A stretch of 9,179 bases of DNA, from positions 1 to 9,179 of the forward strand of contig JACRGO010000017.1 of NCBI GenBank assembly GCA_016212295.1, read 5' to 3'. Shown piece after piece: positions 6,591 to 9,179 of the stretch (positions are counted from its first letter, which is position 1; each line of letters begins with the position of its first letter). The notes beneath the pieces are model-generated. The model had not been told where the DNA came from and did not search any database. It saw only the letters and a list, made by a program, of their open reading frames with translations. This DNA comes from Nitrospinota bacterium (GTDB lineage Bacteria; Nitrospinota; Nitrospinia; JACRGO01). The translations under genes were made by a program, and so were the position numbers.

Positions 6591-7634
6591 ATGAGTAAAC
6601 CAATTTCATACAAGGACTCCGGCGTGGACATCGACGCCGGTAACGAAAGCGTGAAAAGGATCAAGTCCCTGGTCCAGGCCACTTATAACGATACCGTGCT
6701 AGGAGGGATAGGCGGCTTCGGCGGCATGGTGGATTTGGGCCTTATACTGAAAGGCTATAAACATCCGGTGCTGGTCCAGAGCATCGACAGCGTCGGGACA
6801 AAGCTCATGGTCGCCAACATGGCCGGGAGACACGATACCATCGGGATCGATATGGTCGCCCATAGCTGCAACGACATCCTTTGCCAGGGCGCCAGGCCCA
6901 TTTCCTTTCTGGATTATATCGCGGCCAACAAGGTCCGCCCGGAGCACATAGAGGAAATCCTCAAGGGAATCAGCATCGGCTGCAAGGAGGCCGGTTTTCC
7001 GGTTATAGGGGGTGAGATAGCCGAACTCCCAGGCGTTTACACCGGGGAAGAGTACGAATTGGTGGGAGCGGTGACCGGCGTCGTGGAAAAGGAAAAAATT
7101 GTGGACGGAAGAAAGATCAAGCCCGGTGACACGTTGATCGGACTGAAATCCAGCGGACTCCACACCAACGGCTATTCCCTTGCCCGCAAGGCGCTCTTCA
7201 GCCATGCCGGGTATTCCGTGCATGACCACATCAAGGAGTTGGGCACAACTTTGGGAGACGCTCTGCTACGTCCACACAGAAATTATTCGGTTTCCGTGTT
7301 ACGCCTGATGGAGATGGTGGAGGTCAAGGGGATTGCCCACATAACCGGCGGAGGGCTTGTGGAAAACATCCCCCGGATTCTGCCGGAAGGAGTGGATGCC
7401 GGCATAAGACGGAACACCTGGGAGACGCCGCCGATTTTTCAACTCATCCAAAGGACAGGCAACGTGCCTGAGGAGGACATGGTCCGGACCTTCAATATGG
7501 GTATAGGCCTGGTCCTCTTTATCGCCGAGGAAGAAACGGAAAAGGCGCTGAAGGCGCTGCAAGAAGACGGAGAGAGCGCGATTGTGATAGGGGAGGCAAT
7601 GGGCTCTGGAAAAAGGAAGGTGCGCCTGCAATAA
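6591..7634 (+). CDS. purM: Phosphoribosylformylglycinamidine cyclo-ligase (AIR synthetase)
   Basis: PurM closes the imidazole ring in step 5 of de novo purine synthesis, converting FGAM and ATP to aminoimidazole ribotide in the cytoplasm. The 347 residues match the usual length (E. coli about 345). Conserved blocks are all there: GGIGGFGGMVDLG at 38-50, SIDSVGTKL at 64-72, GIDMVAHSCNDILCQGA at 85-101, FLDYIA at 106-111, GGEIAELPGVY at 140-150, GLKSSGLHTNGYS at 184-196, and HITGGGLVENIPR in the C-terminal half. A GGAG ribosome binding site stands 6 nt before the ATG. No other pur gene is adjacent; it is a single-gene unit that faces fliE with only 12 bp between the stop codons. Confidence 0.97.
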   Translation: MSKPISYKDSGVDIDAGNESVKRIKSLVQATYNDTVLGGIGGFGGMVDLGLILKGYKHPVLVQSIDSVGTKLMVANMAGRHDTIGIDMVAHSCNDILCQGARPISFLDYIAANKVRPEHIEEILKGISIGCKEAGFPVIGGEIAELPGVYTGEEYELVGAVTGVVEKEKIVDGRKIKPGDTLIGLKSSGLHTNGYSLARKALFSHAGYSVHDHIKELGTTLGDALLRPHRNYSVSVLRLMEMVEVKGIAHITGGGLVENIPRILPEGVDAGIRRNTWETPPIFQLIQRTGNVPEEDMVRTFNMGIGLVLFIAEEETEKALKALQEDGESAIVIGEAMGSGKRKVRLQ

Positions 7635-7648
7635 AAACCCGTTGCCTC
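7593..7648. terminator. Inverted repeat around the convergent purM/fliE stops
   Basis: The arms gaggcaatggg (7593-7603) and cccgttgcctc (7638-7648) pair over 11 bp with one G-T wobble, enclosing 34 nt that include the purM stop. The right arm reaches into the fliE stop codon. It may help terminate the converging transcripts, but no T-run follows and the loop is long. Confidence 0.25.
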
Positions 7649-7964
7649 AAACCTGCATGCGGATAATTTCCTGGTAAGCCTCGACGATCTTGTTCTTTAC
7701 CTGCATGGTCATCTTGAAGGCGGTGTCCGCCTTGTTCAACGCTATCATGGTTTCGTGCACGTTCTTGGTCTGGCCGGTTGCGAAATCCTCAATGGCCTTG
7801 TCAGCCTCGAGTTGGAGGTTGTTCACCTCTTTCAGGGATTCGCCCAGGATATCCCCAAAGGATTTCGCGCCCTCGCCGGGTTTTCCCGCCTTTGCCTGGC
7901 CGCCGCTGGTTATTCCTGGTCCCAGCAAGGATTTGAGACCGCTTTGTATTGTGATATCGCTCAT
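7647..7964 (-). CDS. fliE: Flagellar hook-basal body complex protein FliE
   Basis: FliE joins the MS ring (FliF) to the proximal rod of the flagellum and is exported by the flagellar type III apparatus. The 105 residues are the normal length. The family signature fills the C-terminal half: SFGDILGESLKEVNNLQLEA, FATGQTKNVHETMIALNKA, then TAFKMTMQVKNKIVEAYQEI and the terminal RMQV. The Gly/Lys-rich N-terminus is variable, as usual. The ATG is preceded by GGAAGG about 8 nt upstream. The usual neighbours flgC (upstream) and fliF (downstream) are both missing: flgB comes after a 229-bp gap upstream, and purM is convergent downstream. It appears to have its own promoter (8012-8041). Confidence 0.95.
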   Translation of the reverse strand: MSDITIQSGLKSLLGPGITSGGQAKAGKPGEGAKSFGDILGESLKEVNNLQLEADKAIEDFATGQTKNVHETMIALNKADTAFKMTMQVKNKIVEAYQEIIRMQV

Positions 7965-8011
7965 TCCGGATTTCCTTCCTGATAAAGATAACGCCGGGTT
8001 TTTCTAAAAGT

Positions 8012-8041
8012 AATATAAGTCAGCTTCCGGCGGTTTGTCAA
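8012..8041 (-). promoter_or_regulatory. Sigma-70-type promoter for fliE
   Basis: On the minus strand a perfect TTGACA (8036-8041) is followed after 18 bp by TATATT (8012-8017; five of six consensus bases). The predicted start point leaves a leader of about 40 nt before the fliE ATG. The -35 box abuts the edge of the palindromic repeat that separates fliE from flgB. Confidence 0.6.
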
Positions 8042-8158
8042 TAAAAAAAATTCGAATATTGAATATCGAAACCCGAAATAAATTCGAATGTCAAAATCAC
8101 GAAGTTACCTAAACCAAAACCTTGTTATTCGTATTTCGAGCTTCGTATTTCGAATTTC
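8042..8158. repeat. Palindromic TTCGAA-word repeat between flgB and fliE
   Basis: About 115 bp of degenerate words: attcgaatattgaatatcg and cccgaaataaattcgaatg on the left, and the mirrored gtatttcgagcttcg and tatttcgaatttc on the right. The two halves are imperfect reverse complements around a centre near 8105. It has no coding potential. It sits exactly where flgC is normally found and belongs to the same style of dispersed palindrome as the repeats at 939-1078 and 2515-2665, though its words differ. Confidence 0.7.
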
Positions 8159-8186
8159 TTGGCCGAAAATCATGATGTTCGGCCAA
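8159..8186 (-). terminator. Strong hairpin after flgB
   Basis: A perfect 8-bp stem (ttggccga at 8159-8166 with tcggccaa at 8179-8186) with a 12-nt loop begins 7 nt past the flgB stop. The minus strand shows no T-run after it, so it is either a non-canonical terminator or an mRNA-stabilising structure. It may also form the end of the adjoining repeat. Confidence 0.4.
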
Positions 8187-8193
8187 GCTCTAA

Positions 8194-8616
8194 TTATCCC
8201 TTGCCGTCCGTAATCGCGTACTTAAGGATGGCCCCCCGTTTGACCATCGCGGTGGACAGGGCGTCGTACCCAAGCTGGACGTCCGCCAGTTTCGTCATTT
8301 CCTTGTCTATATTCACGTTGTTTCCATCCGGCCTTGATGGGTCCGTCTCCACTTCCACCTTGGGCTGGGTCCTAACCAGGGTATCTATTCCGGTGGCGAT
8401 GTGTCCGCGATTGGTTTGTGACATTTTCAATTGCCCCTTGGTTCCCAGGGCGTCCTGAAAGGTCTTTTCAAAATTTATATTTTTTGCCTTGTACCCTGGG
8501 GTCTCCACATTGGCTATATTGGAGGCAATGACGCTGTTTCGCATCATCTCAATGTCCAGGCCCTTTTTAAGTATCGCGCTGGCCGGATCGGAAAAGAGGA
8601 GTTTTTGAATGGACAT
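8194..8616 (-). CDS. flgB: Flagellar basal-body rod protein FlgB
   Basis: FlgB is a proximal rod protein of the flagellar basal body, exported through the flagellar secretion apparatus. The 140 residues are the normal size. The rod-protein signature ASNIANVETPGYKA stands at 31-44, preceded by the family start (LFSDPASAILKKGLDIEMMRNSV); RPDGNNVNIDKEM and LSTAMVKRGAILKYAI follow near the C-terminus. The ATG has GGAG about 7 nt upstream. A sigma-54-type promoter lies about 45 bp upstream, fitting a middle-class flagellar gene. In most bacteria flgC follows immediately; here a palindromic repeat does instead. Confidence 0.95.
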   Translation of the reverse strand: MSIQKLLFSDPASAILKKGLDIEMMRNSVIASNIANVETPGYKAKNINFEKTFQDALGTKGQLKMSQTNRGHIATGIDTLVRTQPKVEVETDPSRPDGNNVNIDKEMTKLADVQLGYDALSTAMVKRGAILKYAITDGKG

Positions 8617-8660
8617 GAATTTCTCCGGGAAATGTATTTTTTACGGAATGATGGAAAGTT

Positions 8661-8676
8661 TGCAATTTGAATACCA
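8661..8676 (-). promoter_or_regulatory. Sigma-54 (-24/-12) type promoter for flgB
   Basis: The minus strand reads TGGTATTCAAATTGCA: GG and GC are spaced by exactly 10 bp, and the TTGCA of the -12 element is complete. The -24 element is TGGTAT rather than TGGCAC. The start point would leave a leader of about 35 nt. RpoN control of rod genes is known in several flagellated lineages. No enhancer site was identified. Confidence 0.55.
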
Positions 8677-8977
8677 AAAGACAGGGGAAGGGTCTGTTCC
8701 AACGCCATTAAGTTTTCAACGCCCGCGCGTTTAGATTTCCCGAAAAAGAAAAAAACTTAGTTTGTTCTTGAAAAACAAGGAGTTACACAATATTTTTCCC
8801 CGCTGGTTCCCTGGTATTTTTTTAATTTCCTCCACTGAGGATATTCATGGCGCTGCTTGGCGGAAAGCTGGAAACTGTTCTGGCTGGAGAAAAACATGGG
8901 CAAAATTTGCCCCTGAGCCAATATTTTGTCGGAAAAATAAAGGCGGACTGCAACCTGGGCCTCGCCAGGATTCTCAC

Positions 8978-9002
8978 ACGGAGGCACAAAGGCACAAAGA
9001 AA
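8978..9002. repeat. Fragment of a ggcacaaag dispersed repeat
   Basis: The run cacggaggcacaaaggcacaaag contains the nonamer ggcacaaag twice in tandem. This word pattern recurs between genes in many environmental bacterial genomes, usually as one arm of a palindrome. No second arm is visible before the transposase leader, so the element may be incomplete or cut by the insertion sequence. Confidence 0.45.
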
Positions 9003-9070
9003 TAAGAAGACAGAGTATGTGAAAATCAGTTACTTCCCCACTCTTGTCCAAAATAGAAATTGATTAAAGT

Positions 9071-9140
9071 GCCCTCCTGTAGGGAATGTGTTATAGAATG
9101 TAGTTGCAAACCATCATTCTATTACAAACCTAAGGAGGGC
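9071..9140 (+). promoter_or_regulatory. Hairpin enclosing the transposase ribosome binding site
   Basis: gccctcct (9071-9078) pairs with aggagggc (9133-9140). After one bulged base, tagg (9080-9083) pairs with ccta (9129-9132). Further in, atagaatg (9093-9100) pairs with cattctat (9115-9122). The Shine-Dalgarno sequence of the transposase is wholly within the outer stem. In other insertion sequences (for example IS10 and IS50) such structures silence translation of read-through transcripts started outside the element; that role is inferred here. Confidence 0.6.
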
Positions 9141-9146
9141 AAGACT

Positions 9147-9179
9147 ATGGTAAAGGTATCCAGTTTGTTTAGTCAATTG
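9147..9179 (+). CDS. Transposase, IS4-like (N-terminal 11 codons only)
   Basis: The partial reading frame encodes MVKVSSLFSQL and runs off the window edge. This N-terminus matches what I recall of IS4-family DDE transposases that begin with a DUF4372 domain. A strong AAGGAGGG ribosome binding site precedes the ATG by 7 nt. With only 11 residues the family assignment is a recognition call, not proof; no catalytic residue is visible. Confidence 0.6.
   Translation, partial: MVKVSSLFSQL

Larger units (their letters stand above)
8617..9146. other. Non-coding region upstream of flgB
   Basis: No convincing gene is present in these 530 bp. It holds the flgB promoter (8661-8676), a small palindrome gggcaaa-a-tttgccc (8898-8912), the dispersed-repeat fragment at 8978-9002 and the leader of a transposase gene from about 9071. 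The short open frames here show no recognisable protein and run through the repeat. Confidence 0.6.
9071..9179 (+). mobile_element. Left part of an IS4-family-like insertion sequence (runs off the window)
   Basis: A transposase start and its structured leader are present, so this is the left portion of an insertion sequence cut by the window edge. The exact terminal inverted repeat and target duplication cannot be fixed; the true left end probably lies between the ggcacaaag repeat (ending at 9002) and 9071. Confidence 0.6.

Noticed and set aside
6699-7229. Minus-strand open frame of 176 codons inside purM
   Set aside because: Antisense shadow of a fully conserved purM.
8762-9022. Open reading frame of 86 codons on the + strand and an overlapping one on the minus strand
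   Set aside because: No recognisable domain or ribosome binding site; the + frame reads through the ggcacaaag repeat, giving a low-complexity HTEAQRHKE peptide typical of translated repeats.

Overview
The window reads as a chromosomal segment of a Gram-negative, flagellated bacterium. LpxK (lipid A biosynthesis) implies an LPS outer membrane, and FlgB and FliE imply a flagellar rod. A sigma-54-type promoter in front of flgB and the many palindromic intergenic repeats fit a deltaproteobacterial, Nitrospirota or Nitrospinota-like environmental lineage. The phylum is inference and cannot be fixed from the sequence alone.

Layout. Positions 1-307 are AT-rich and non-coding, with imperfect direct repeats and a terminator-like hairpin. 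A Sua5/YrdC-type tRNA threonylcarbamoyladenosine synthase follows on the + strand (308-940). It converges with a minus-strand TPR protein (1106-2443), and the gap holds a large nested palindrome. Next on the minus strand is a secreted protein of unknown function with a Lys/Glu-rich tail (2695-3327), which has its own sigma-70-like promoter. Then comes a tight minus-strand operon read from right to left: HDOD-domain protein (5366-6220), metallo-beta-lactamase-fold hydrolase (4476-5369) and lpxK (3407-4492). Its reading frames overlap, and a promoter with a CRP-like palindrome upstream of it is visible. purM (6591-7634) is divergent from this operon and has a good ribosome binding site. It converges, 12 bp apart, with fliE (7647-7964). 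flgB (8194-8616) lies upstream of fliE.

The usual middle gene of the flgB-flgC-fliE cluster is missing. In its place is a roughly 115-bp palindromic AT-rich repeat, and fliE carries its own TTGACA promoter at the repeat edge. Upstream of flgB, 530 bp hold a sigma-54-like promoter, a fragment of a dispersed repeat and, at the right edge, the first 11 codons of a transposase that resembles the IS4 family. The transposase ribosome binding site lies inside a long hairpin.

The genes are mostly housekeeping: tRNA modification, purine synthesis, lipid A and flagellar rod. The window shows no clear new defence, biosynthetic or mobile system. What merits a second look is the split flagellar operon, the family of intergenic palindromes, the secreted orphan protein, the CRP-like site and the hairpin-masked transposase start.
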